This document shows, piece by piece, positions 57,439 through 64,000 of a stretch of 64,000 bases of DNA. Within the stretch, counting starts at the first letter, position 1. Each line of letters starts with the position of its first letter. The stretch comes from Salimicrobium halophilum (lineage in GTDB: Bacteria; Bacillota; Bacilli; Bacillales; Halobacillaceae). Where the stretch lies: assembly GCF_900100295.1 (NCBI RefSeq), contig NZ_FNEV01000002.1:186001-250000 (forward strand), given 5' to 3'. The notes beneath the pieces are model-generated. The model was not told the DNA's origin and made no database searches. It was given only the letters and a program-made list of their open reading frames with translations. A program made the translations under genes and the position numbers.

Positions 57439-58113
57439 ATGGATGATGGATGGAAACAGGCGATACCGCTATTATTAGATTTGAAAGTATGGGAAAACCC
57501 GGATAATCAACCGGTGGGAATCAGTGGTGTACCTGAGGGTCTCCGGTGTATCGGGGTCGGTACAGATGCTGCCGTATTTCAGGCAGACGACGCCCCTCAG
57601 TACGCATTCAAGGTGTATGCCAGAGAGAAAAGCGAGAAGTTGAACGTCGAAGAGTCGATTTACGCAAGACTACGGGGATCGCAATACTTCCCAGTCTGTT
57701 TCGGTTCTGGAGAGACCTTTCTCGTCATCAGTTACGAAGAGGGGCCTACGCTTCTCGAATGCCTGCTTCAGGGAATCCCGATTCCGGAACAGGTAGTGAA
57801 AGATGTGGAAGCAGCAAGAGATCTTGTCCGGAGAAAAGGGCTCAATCCGCGAGATATCCATTTGAAAAATGTGCTTCTCCAGGACGGACGCGCGAAGATC
57901 CTGGATGTGTCTGAATATATCAAAAATGGGGATGACCGCCGCTGGGAATACCTGACGCGAGCGTATCAGGATTATTATCATCTGATCGAAGGAAAGAAGG
58001 TACCGCTGTGGCTCGCGGAAGCGGTGCGTACCTGGTACCACCAGGCTGGCGATGATTTTTCCTATGAGAGCTTCATGAAGAAGATTACGCGCTATACAAA
58101 ATTTTATAAATGA
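57439..58113 (+). CDS. Protein kinase-like protein (YrzF/RIO-like)
   Basis: The 224-residue protein is a small kinase fold: glycine loop IGVGTDAAVF, the lysine in YAFKVYA, catalytic loop NPRDIHLKNVLL and metal site KILDVSEY, where DVS replaces DFG. It resembles the YrzF-type bacterial kinases of Bacillus. The retained catalytic Asp and Asn suggest activity. It begins 3 bases after the antiporter gene, so phosphorylation of the antiporter is an attractive but untested idea. Confidence 0.8.
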   Translation: MDDGWKQAIPLLLDLKVWENPDNQPVGISGVPEGLRCIGVGTDAAVFQADDAPQYAFKVYAREKSEKLNVEESIYARLRGSQYFPVCFGSGETFLVISYEEGPTLLECLLQGIPIPEQVVKDVEAARDLVRRKGLNPRDIHLKNVLLQDGRAKILDVSEYIKNGDDRRWEYLTRAYQDYYHLIEGKKVPLWLAEAVRTWYHQAGDDFSYESFMKKITRYTKFYK

Positions 58114-58114
58114 C

Positions 58115-58153
58115 AAAGAGAGCTCTTTTCTGCCGAAAAGGGCTCTCTTTTTG
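58115..58153 (+). terminator. Strong Rho-independent terminator
   Basis: A near-perfect 16-bp stem (58115-58130 with 58135-58150) is followed by TTT; the stem itself ends in a T run. Confidence 0.85.
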
Positions 58154-58181
58154 CGGAAAGGCGGATATGTAGAGGGATGAT

Positions 58182-58424
58182 TCAGTTATTTTCTTTTCGC
58201 CGTAGGTATTCTTTGTAGACGCGCTCGTTTTCTAAAGAATGAGGAACTGGATCAGACGCTTCCTCTTCGTCTTTCAACTCTTTGTAGATCTTCTCGAGAA
58301 GATAAAGGCCCCGAAATATGCAGCCGGCGACGATACCGAACGAAATGATGCCTGCCCAGAAAGGACCCGTCTGCAGAATAAGATAGCCGAGAAACATACT
58401 GCCGAGCATGATCATTACCAGCAT
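58182..58424 (-). CDS. Small membrane protein with charged tail
   Basis: ATG 58424 follows AAAGGAGA. The 80-residue product has two hydrophobic helices (about 2-18 and 21-42) and a long charged C-terminal part (LLEKIYKELKDEEEASDP). No family was recognised. It lies downstream of and on the same strand as the SDR gene, but a terminator separates them. Confidence 0.6.
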   Translation of the reverse strand: MLVMIMLGSMFLGYLILQTGPFWAGIISFGIVAGCIFRGLYLLEKIYKELKDEEEASDPVPHSLENERVYKEYLRRKENN

Positions 58425-58490
58425 AGATCAAGTCTCCTTTTGGTAGTTTTTGAAAATACTATTTCCAAAATAACACAGTAGAGACAGGAA

Positions 58491-58525
58491 GAAAAAAGAA
58501 GGAGAAATGTTTCATTCTCCTTCTT
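58491..58525 (-). terminator. Terminator of the SDR gene
   Basis: GAAGGAGAA (58498-58506) pairs with TTCTCCTTC (58515-58523). The A run at 58491-58497 gives a T tract on the minus strand. Confidence 0.8.
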
Positions 58526-58535
58526 TGCCTATCTT

Positions 58536-59258
58536 TTAAAAAGGGTTGGTCGCCCATTGAAGGGACTGTTTGATGAAGATTCTTGGGTGGAGCTTGAGTT
58601 GAGCGACCATGTACTCGGCCAGGTCTTCCGGTTGCATGTATTTCTCTACATCGTTTTTCTCCGGATTATCTCCGAAGGCAAGTTCCGTCGCGACCAGGCT
58701 CGGGTTCATCGTGAAGACGCGGATGTTGTGCGGGCGTACTTCCTGCATGAGGGCCTCTGTCATTCCCTGGACGGCAAACTTCGAAGCGCTGTAAGAGGTG
58801 GAGCCCGCTGTTCCTTTCAGTCCGCTGCTCGAAGATATGTTGATCATATCTCCACTGTTTTTCTCGATCATATCGGGAAGGACGGATCGAGTGACGTGAT
58901 ACATGCCGAACAGATTGATTTCAATCGTCCTTTTCCATTCATCAGGGTCGATATCGAGAAAGTCCCCGTGCAGACCTACGCCTGCATTGTTGATGAGAAT
59001 GTCTGCTTTGCCGAGGGATTCTCTCAAGTTTTCGACCGCACGCTCGGTGTCTTCGAGATTGGCGAGGTCTACGGCCTGATATTCAGCACGGACGCCAAGC
59101 ATTTCTACTTCTTCTTTCACTTTCTGTAGTTTCGATTCTGTCCGTGCGATCAATCCTACGTGTACGCCTTCTTCGGCCAGTTCAAGCGCCGTAGCTTTTC
59201 CAATGCCGCTCCCGGCACCTGTGATGTATGCAATTTTTCCTTTGATGTCTTGTCCCAT
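58536..59258 (-). CDS. Short-chain dehydrogenase/reductase, FabG-like
   Basis: The 240-residue classical SDR has the cofactor motif AYITGAGSGIGKATA, the NNAGVG block, and the catalytic Ser in NISSSSG with YSASK (Tyr and Lys). It is FabG-like in length and sequence but has an unusual C-terminus (HPRIFIKQSLQWATNP), as seen in a Bacillus clade of unknown substrate. It starts at ATG 59258 with GGAGGAA upstream. It is monocistronic and divergent from the HTH gene. Confidence 0.9.
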   Translation of the reverse strand: MGQDIKGKIAYITGAGSGIGKATALELAEEGVHVGLIARTESKLQKVKEEVEMLGVRAEYQAVDLANLEDTERAVENLRESLGKADILINNAGVGLHGDFLDIDPDEWKRTIEINLFGMYHVTRSVLPDMIEKNSGDMINISSSSGLKGTAGSTSYSASKFAVQGMTEALMQEVRPHNIRVFTMNPSLVATELAFGDNPEKNDVEKYMQPEDLAEYMVAQLKLHPRIFIKQSLQWATNPF

Positions 59259-59384
59259 AATGTATTCCTCCTTCTGAACTTAAAGTGCTCCTGTTACAAT
59301 TACCCTAAACTTTTTCATAAAAAACGACACCGGAATCGTCCCTCCTTTCGATTATAGTTGAAACGAGTGAAATGAGGCGAAGGA

Positions 59385-60239
59385 ATGATAGCTAAAAAAG
59401 AATGGAAAACGTGGCAGTCGTTCAAAAACGTGGAGGAACTGGACAAGCACGTAAAGTTCTTCCTCGATCAGCACAAAGGCGAGATTTCTGAAGGGAATTA
59501 CAAGGTTCTTCAGTTCATTCAGAGGCATTCCCTAGTAGTGCCAGGCGTATCGTTCGCAAAAGTGGCGACCATATCAGAAGGAGCCGGAGTAAGCCGAAGA
59601 ACGGTGATCCGTTCCGTGAATCGCTACGAGGACATGGGGCTCTTAGAAAAGATCGAGACGAAGAAACCGAATGGAAAGCGTGGCGTGAACCTTCTCGTGA
59701 TACAACCTCAATCTTTTTCTTTGCCTGAGGATGACACCCCAAGTGACACCCCACCTGACACGGCATCGAAATGCGGGGACGCCCGTCAAGACAGCGCTGG
59801 GAAGGGGAATTCCGCACCGGAAGCATATAAGAAACAGAAAAGAATCCTTTCTTGTAAAAAAGACGTAGAGGAGCCGACGTCCGGACATTTCGACGTCAGC
59901 TATCTTTCCTCCAACATCCCTTCTTCTTTCGCTACTGCAGCTGCCCCGTTTCTTCCTCTCGCCGAAATCGAACAGGGATGGAATAAGGTATTGCAAGTAT
60001 ATGGTAGAATGAGTACGTTAGAACAACCAATCGAAGCATACATAACGCTTCTCGTACCCGTCTGGAAACAGGTGATTTACGCTTTTAAAATGGGAAGAGT
60101 GAGATCGAGCCTCCTGGGTTATTTCCACGGGGCTTTGGAAGAGACATTCTCCAGACAGTTGCGACGGGAAGCTCATGGGAGTTCGGACCTTTTATTCTAC
60201 GATTGGCTGGAGGAAGAGGAGGAAGAGATTTGCGTCTGA
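59385..60239 (+). CDS. Winged-helix DNA-binding protein upstream of lrgAB
   Basis: The 284-residue protein has a winged helix at about 40-110 (FAKVATISEGAGVSRRTVIR, SVNRYEDMGLLEKIE) of the type found in replication-initiator and HTH_36 proteins. A proline- and charge-rich linker follows, then a helical C-terminal domain (about 195-275). It starts at ATG 59385 behind GGCGAAGGA. Its end overlaps the lrgA-like start by 10 bases, so it is probably an autoregulated controller of the lrgAB genes. No ligand domain is recognisable. Confidence 0.72.
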   Translation: MIAKKEWKTWQSFKNVEELDKHVKFFLDQHKGEISEGNYKVLQFIQRHSLVVPGVSFAKVATISEGAGVSRRTVIRSVNRYEDMGLLEKIETKKPNGKRGVNLLVIQPQSFSLPEDDTPSDTPPDTASKCGDARQDSAGKGNSAPEAYKKQKRILSCKKDVEEPTSGHFDVSYLSSNIPSSFATAAAPFLPLAEIEQGWNKVLQVYGRMSTLEQPIEAYITLLVPVWKQVIYAFKMGRVRSSLLGYFHGALEETFSRQLRREAHGSSDLLFYDWLEEEEEEICV

Positions 60240-60595
60240 TTATGAAAGTCATTCTGCAGGTGGCAGGATTATATATTTTTTATTACATAGGTAGTACCAT
60301 CCAGGAATGGCTCGGTTTGCCGGTGCCTGGAAGTATATTGGGATTGTTGCTGTTGCTTACGCTTCTGATGACGGGAGCTCTGCCGGTAGCGTGGATCGAT
60401 CATGGGGCGGGATTCATGCTCGCTTACCTGCCGCTGTTCTTCGTGCCGGTGACAGTCGGCATCATCGAATATCCGATTCTGTTAAGCGGGACGGGGATTC
60501 TGATGATTCTGATGACAATCACCGGGACGTGGCTGACGATGTTCGTCGCCGGGTTCACGAGTGAAAAACTCTCGAAGCAAAAGGAGGAAGTGTAA
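60230..60595 (+). CDS. lrgA: CidA/LrgA family holin-like protein
   Basis: The 121-residue membrane protein has four hydrophobic helices and the LrgA/CidA pattern GLYIFYYIGSTIQEWLGLPV with PGSILGLLLLL. LrgA and CidA resemble phage holins and modulate murein hydrolase export and programmed lysis. They are now also linked to pyruvate transport. TTG 60230 is favoured because GGAGGAAG lies 7 bases upstream; ATG 60242 would leave a long spacing. It is coupled to lrgB by a TAATG overlap. Confidence 0.88.
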   Translation: MRLIMKVILQVAGLYIFYYIGSTIQEWLGLPVPGSILGLLLLLTLLMTGALPVAWIDHGAGFMLAYLPLFFVPVTVGIIEYPILLSGTGILMILMTITGTWLTMFVAGFTSEKLSKQKEEV

Positions 60596-61269
60596 TGCCT
60601 TTTGTAATGTTTATGCTGACGGTTCTTTCTTTCATGCTGATGGGGAAAATCTACTCTGAATACCGGACACCGGTGCTGACGCCCGTTTTGACGACGGTTG
60701 TGCTGCTTGTGAGTGTGCTGTTGGTGTTTGATATTCCTTACGATACATACATGGAGGGGGCGGTCTGGATCGACAAGATGCTCGGGCCTGCCGTCGTCGC
60801 ACTGGCTTATCCGATGTATCGGCAGCGGGCTGTGTTGAAAAAGCACTTTCTGCCGATCGTCGGGAGTGTCGTGGTAGGCGTAGTAGTTGCTTTCGGTTCC
60901 GGGTATGCGATGGCCGTTTCTTTAGGGTTGGAGCGCGAACTGTTGCTTACTCTTTTACCTAAGTCATTGACCACTCCGATTGCGGTACCTGTGGCCTCGG
61001 AAATAGGCGGGATCCCTTCGATGGCAGTGGCGTTCACGATGATTGCCGGGTTCACGGCGATTCTGACGTCTCCGTTATTCTTCAAATACATTCCGTTCAA
61101 GGATATGGGAAAAGGGATTGCGCTGGGTACGGCGGCTCATGGACTGGGTACTTCGAAAGCGATCGAGTACGGGGAAGAGACGGTCTCTATGAGCTCCGTG
61201 GCGATGAGCCTGGCTGCCATAATCGGCTCGTTTTTCGGTCCATTTTTCGTATGGCTTCTGTCCATCTGA
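60595..61269 (+). CDS. lrgB: LrgB family membrane protein
   Basis: The 224-residue protein has about six or seven helices and the LrgB blocks LLPKSLTTPIAVPVASEIGG and GTAAHGLGTSKAIEYGE. LrgB acts with LrgA as an antiholin-like or transport pair. The ATG shares a base with the lrgA stop. The three genes 59385-61269 form one operon. Confidence 0.94.
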   Translation: MPFVMFMLTVLSFMLMGKIYSEYRTPVLTPVLTTVVLLVSVLLVFDIPYDTYMEGAVWIDKMLGPAVVALAYPMYRQRAVLKKHFLPIVGSVVVGVVVAFGSGYAMAVSLGLERELLLTLLPKSLTTPIAVPVASEIGGIPSMAVAFTMIAGFTAILTSPLFFKYIPFKDMGKGIALGTAAHGLGTSKAIEYGEETVSMSSVAMSLAAIIGSFFGPFFVWLLSI

Positions 61270-61318
61270 GGGTTAATACTCTTTGAAACGTGGAAGATAG
61301 GGAGCAGGAGGGATTGCA

Positions 61319-62239
61319 ATGGTGAAATTAGGAAAAACAGATTTATCGATCAATCCGATTGGACTTGGAACAAATGCGGTCGGAGGACATAACTTATACC
61401 CGAATCTCGATGAGCAGCAGGGCGTGGATATGGTGAAAGCCGCGATTGATGAAGGCGTGAACTTCCTAGATACGGCTTACGCTTACGGCCCCGGTCGATC
61501 CGAAGAACTCGTAGGGCAGGCGATCCGTGAGTCCGGGAAGCGGCATGAAGTCGTTCTTGCGACGAAGGGCGCTAACACGAGTGACGGCGGCAAAAGCAAC
61601 CGTCCCGACTTCCTGAAAGAAGCGGTGGACAGCAGTCTGAACCGCCTCGGTCTCGACCACATCGATCTCTATTACATTCATTTTCCTGACGAAGACACGC
61701 CGAAGTACGAAGCGGTCGGTGCGCTCCAGGAACTGAAAGAAGCAGGGAAAATCCGTGCCATCGGCGTATCCAATTTTTCCATGGAGCAGCTGAAAGAAGC
61801 GAACCAGGATGGATATGTGGACGCGATTCAGGAGCACTATAACCTGTTCGAACGGGGAGCGGAACAGACGTACTTCCCGTACACGAAAGAAAACGGCATC
61901 AGCTTTGTGCCATTCTTCCCGTTCGCGTCCGGACTTCTTGCAGGGGAATACGACGAGAACACGACATTCCCGGAAGGAGACCTTCGCCTGAACAAGCCGG
62001 AGTTCCAGGGAGACGCGTTCAAGGAAAACGTGCGTAAGGTGAATGAACTGAAGCCGATCGCAGATTCGTATGGTATAGATGTGGCTCAACTGGTCCTCGC
62101 TTTCTACATTCATCACGATGCGATTGATGCTGTAATTCCTGGTGCGAAGCGGAAAGAACAGGTGCTTCATAACAACAAAGCTGGTAAAGTGAATCTCGAC
62201 AAGAAGACGATCGAACGAATCGATCAGTTGTTTTCATAA
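61319..62239 (+). CDS. Aldo/keto reductase, IolS/YhdN-like
   Basis: The 306-residue enzyme has the aldo/keto reductase tetrad: Asp and Tyr in [12 protein letters not shown], Lys in LATKGAN and His in [10 protein letters not shown]. The overall pattern ([20 protein letters not shown]) is closest to the general-stress reductases YhdN and IolS of Bacillus. The start is ATG 61319 behind AGGAGGG. It is a different subgroup from the reductase at 17274. The physiological aldehyde or ketone is unknown. Confidence 0.92.
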   Translation: MVKLGKTDLSINPIGLGTNAVGGHNLYPNLDEQQGVDMVKAAIDEGVNFLDTAYAYGPGRSEELVGQAIRESGKRHEVVLATKGANTSDGGKSNRPDFLKEAVDSSLNRLGLDHIDLYYIHFPDEDTPKYEAVGALQELKEAGKIRAIGVSNFSMEQLKEANQDGYVDAIQEHYNLFERGAEQTYFPYTKENGISFVPFFPFASGLLAGEYDENTTFPEGDLRLNKPEFQGDAFKENVRKVNELKPIADSYGIDVAQLVLAFYIHHDAIDAVIPGAKRKEQVLHNNKAGKVNLDKKTIERIDQLFS

Positions 62240-62245
62240 GAAATG

Positions 62246-62275
62246 GAAGGTGGGGCGACTCACCTTCTTTTTTTG
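62246..62275 (+). terminator. Rho-independent terminator after the second aldo/keto reductase
   Basis: GAAGGTG (62246-62252) pairs with CACCTTC (62261-62267), followed by seven T residues. Confidence 0.88.
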
Positions 62276-62345
62276 TGTTAAGATTAGGTAAATTATGCCA
62301 AACGACTTTGGATGAATTGCCGACAAGATATTAGGAGGGACATTG

Positions 62346-62726
62346 GTGAAAATCAAAAAGATTTTGGGGCTTTTGTTACTTTCTTTTGTTTTAGTGGGTT
62401 GTCAAAACGATAATTTAACCCTGAGCAGCGGGGATGTTACAAGTATCGACGTGTATGAATGGGACAGTGAAAAGCTGGTGGCGACTATTGATGATGAAGG
62501 TTTTATTGAAGAACTTGTAACAGAGTTAGATCAAGCCAGTACAGCTTCCACAGCAAATATGGATTTTAAATTACCGGAGTATGAAGTGCACTTTAAAAAC
62601 GAAGAAGAAACGTTGCTTAAGCTGGGATATTTCAAAAAGAGTATCGATTTAGGTGTAGAAGGTAGGTACTTAGGTTTGGCGGAAGGTATGTTTTTCAATG
62701 TGGAAATCCGGCTACCTATGGAATGA
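62346..62726 (+). CDS. Small lipoprotein, unknown function
   Basis: GTG 62346 lies 7 bases after GGAGG; an in-frame TTG 62343 is slightly close. The signal peptide MKIKKILGLLLLSFVLVGC ends in a lipobox. The exported part of 107 residues (VTSIDVYEWDSEKLVATIDD, EGFIEELVTELDQA, YEVHFKNEEETLLKLGYF) matches the pattern of 42928 and the exported part of 30106. It begins a run of four small envelope genes. The function is unknown. Confidence 0.7.
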   Translation: MKIKKILGLLLLSFVLVGCQNDNLTLSSGDVTSIDVYEWDSEKLVATIDDEGFIEELVTELDQASTASTANMDFKLPEYEVHFKNEEETLLKLGYFKKSIDLGVEGRYLGLAEGMFFNVEIRLPME

Positions 62727-62869
62727 TTTTCAAGAGATTTTTCAATTTTGAAACGAAATTGGTTTACTATCGTACGTGTAATAAGAGGGTTGATGGAATA
62801 TTTATCCTGCGAAATTGATCTGGTCTTGAACAATCTTGGTGGTAAATAGTTAAGGGGGGCTTACTAGGT

Positions 62870-63106
62870 GTGAAAGAGAAACTTTCTTATATTTTTTATT
62901 GGCTAATATTGTTATTAGGTATTCACTCATTTTGGCAATTTTTCTTCGTGGAATATGGCTTCGTGTATACGATGATCTTTACCTTCAGTTGTGGTTTTCT
63001 AGGACTTGTATTGGCGATGTCATTACGAAGCCGTATATTAATTGCGGTAAGTGCGTCACTCCTCTTGAGTCCGTACCTTCTGTTGGTCGTAATGAATATC
63101 ATTTAG
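62870..63106 (+). CDS. Small membrane protein
   Basis: GTG 62870 follows AAGGGGGG. The 78-residue product has three hydrophobic helices (about 6-24, 29-49 and 55-76). A frame in another register over the same bases is a shadow. No family was recognised. Confidence 0.58.
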   Translation: MKEKLSYIFYWLILLLGIHSFWQFFFVEYGFVYTMIFTFSCGFLGLVLAMSLRSRILIAVSASLLLSPYLLLVVMNII

Positions 63107-63164
63107 AGATTCCGTGATTTACATAGTCACAAGTAAAATCTATAGCAAAGGAGGGGAGAGATCC

Positions 63165-63425
63165 ATGGACATTATCTTATCGATCATACTGGTGATCACT
63201 CTGATCATTTCAGTATCTTATGTAGTGTTTAAGAGAAAACAAGCCGGTATCACCGGAATGAAAAGCGCTTTGACACCCATTTGCCTTTTCCTCATCGGTG
63301 TCGTGAACCTATTCGCTTACTGGTTCGGTTTCAGTGGACTGGTAAGTTGGACGATGAGTATAGTTTTGTTGCTTCTGGGTGCTTATTTCACAAAATATAT
63401 TCAAGCACCTGTGAAACAAGGATGA
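63165..63425 (+). CDS. Three-helix membrane protein
   Basis: ATG 63165 lies behind GGAGGGGAG. The 86-residue product has hydrophobic helices at about 3-20, 33-52 and 58-76 with a basic loop FKRKQAGITGMKS after the first. The open frame reaches back to 63114, but that start has no ribosome binding site. No family was recognised. Confidence 0.6.
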   Translation: MDIILSIILVITLIISVSYVVFKRKQAGITGMKSALTPICLFLIGVVNLFAYWFGFSGLVSWTMSIVLLLLGAYFTKYIQAPVKQG

Positions 63426-63455
63426 AGTGTATGCAGGTTTAGGGGGGATGATCGT

Positions 63456-63674
63456 ATGAAAATACTTAGACTACTTTTGGGCGCGGTGGTAAGTGCCCTG
63501 GCTTGTTTCAGTTTGATAACAGGAACTACTGGGATAACGCCGTATCTCTTATTATTAGTGAGTGGATTAGTTCTCGTTATGGGGATTACGGAGTTTCAAA
63601 AACGGAAACCGATCGCTTTTACTCTATTCCTTGCATTCGGATTCAGCTTTTTCGTCGGGATATATACTTTGTAA
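63456..63674 (+). CDS. Small membrane protein
   Basis: ATG 63456 follows GGGGGGATG. The 72-residue product has three hydrophobic helices (about 4-23, 27-44 and 52-70). It is the last of four consecutive small envelope genes from 62346. No family was recognised. Confidence 0.58.
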   Translation: MKILRLLLGAVVSALACFSLITGTTGITPYLLLLVSGLVLVMGITEFQKRKPIAFTLFLAFGFSFFVGIYTL

Positions 63675-63728
63675 ATGAAAGTTCTATGAGGAGAAGATTT
63701 ACATAGTCTCAGAGCAAGGAGGGTGGAT

Positions 63729-64000
63729 ATGGAAAAGAAGCACGCGCTGGTGATTGGCGGGACGGGGATGTTATCCGACGTCACGCTTTGGCTTGCGGAA
63801 AAAGGATATGTCGTATCTGTCATTGGAAGAGATAGAATCAGACATGAAATTGTGAGGGGGAAATCGCACGACCCGGAGTTAATTAATAGTTTGAAGGTAG
63901 ATTACAGAGACCATGCATTACTCGAAACTTTAGTTAAAGACGCTATCGAAGAATATGGTCCAATCTCATGTGTCGTCAGTTGGACTCCCTTCCTCGAATC
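63729..64000 (+). CDS. Rossmann-fold SDR-like protein, truncated by the window end
   Basis: ATG 63729 lies behind GGAGGGTGG. The 90 visible residues begin EKKHALVIGGTGMLSDVTLW, an NAD(P)-binding Rossmann motif, and continue with VVSVIGRDRIRHEIVR and VKDAIEEYGPISCVVSWTPF. This is the short-chain dehydrogenase-like group that uses GGTGML instead of TGxxxGIG. The 3' part lies beyond the window, so the catalytic residues cannot be checked. Confidence 0.75.
   Translation, partial: MEKKHALVIGGTGMLSDVTLWLAEKGYVVSVIGRDRIRHEIVRGKSHDPELINSLKVDYRDHALLETLVKDAIEEYGPISCVVSWTPFLE

Noticed and set aside
61466-62170. 234-codon minus-strand frame inside the second aldo/keto reductase
   Set aside because: It is an antisense shadow of a firmly identified gene, without a ribosome binding site or family motifs.
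1-64000. Search for CRISPR arrays, tRNA or rRNA genes, insertion sequences and prophage genes
   Set aside because: No regularly spaced repeats, cloverleaf or ribosomal RNA sequence, transposase, integrase or phage structural protein was recognised by reading.

Overview
The window is a chromosomal segment of a low-to-mid GC Gram-positive bacterium of the family Bacillaceae. Strong GGAGG-type ribosome binding sites, frequent TTG and GTG starts, many U-tailed hairpin terminators, DUF2089, DUF3221 and DUF4083-type proteins, a CwlJ/SleB-type cell-wall hydrolase and Spo0A-like boxes all fit a spore-forming relative of Bacillus. The many cation and proton antiporters and channels, together with overall protein similarity, make a halophilic genus such as Halobacillus my best guess. 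That genus call is inference, not proof. I see no rRNA, tRNA, prophage, insertion sequence or CRISPR array.

Layout. 1-8.4 kb: a transglutaminase-like protein, a zinc alcohol dehydrogenase, a DUF2089 regulator with an ABC-2 exporter (3.2-5.4 kb), a decayed acetyltransferase overlapping an intact one, and small lipoproteins. 8.6-21.4 kb: a membrane PAS-GGDEF-EAL protein preceded by two tandem Spo0A-like boxes, an AraC regulator divergent from a GH3 glycosidase, an SLH-anchored SGNH hydrolase, a candidate structured minus-strand RNA (about 17.1 kb), an aldo/keto reductase, an isoleucine-dioxygenase-like enzyme, Maf and a YpeB-like protein. 21.5-28.8 kb: a visibly more AT-rich patch with an ArsR-type regulator plus MFS exporter and many small membrane or lipid-anchored proteins, several of which seem to lack a normal start codon.

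28.9-46 kb: a HAD phosphatase, a five-gene cell-surface operon, a flavodoxin-like reductase, an N-acylamino-acid racemase/acyltransferase/NhaC cluster, and a complete thiamine salvage operon (thiW-tenA-thiD-thiM-thiE). The salvage operon carries two separate TPP riboswitches, one before thiW and one before tenA. Next come DUF3221-type proteins, a second copy of the PH-like surface gene with an AAA ATPase, and a candidate independent small RNA on the minus strand (about 46.0 kb). 46.2-64 kb: a VTT membrane protein, an ECF sigma factor operon, a run of acetyltransferases, two K+ channel proteins and a K+/H+ type antiporter, a second ABC-2 exporter, a LysM cell-wall hydrolase, a kinase-like protein, an SDR, an HTH gene coupled to lrgA-lrgB, a second aldo/keto reductase, small membrane proteins and the start of a Rossmann-fold protein cut by the window edge.

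The recurring theme is the cell envelope: about twelve lipoproteins, many one-to-three-helix membrane proteins, and at least two protein families that occur as several diverged copies within the window. The least explained items are the two minus-strand structured RNAs, the apparent near-cognate start codons, and the paralogous surface-protein loci at 29.6-31.6 kb and 42.9-45.2 kb.
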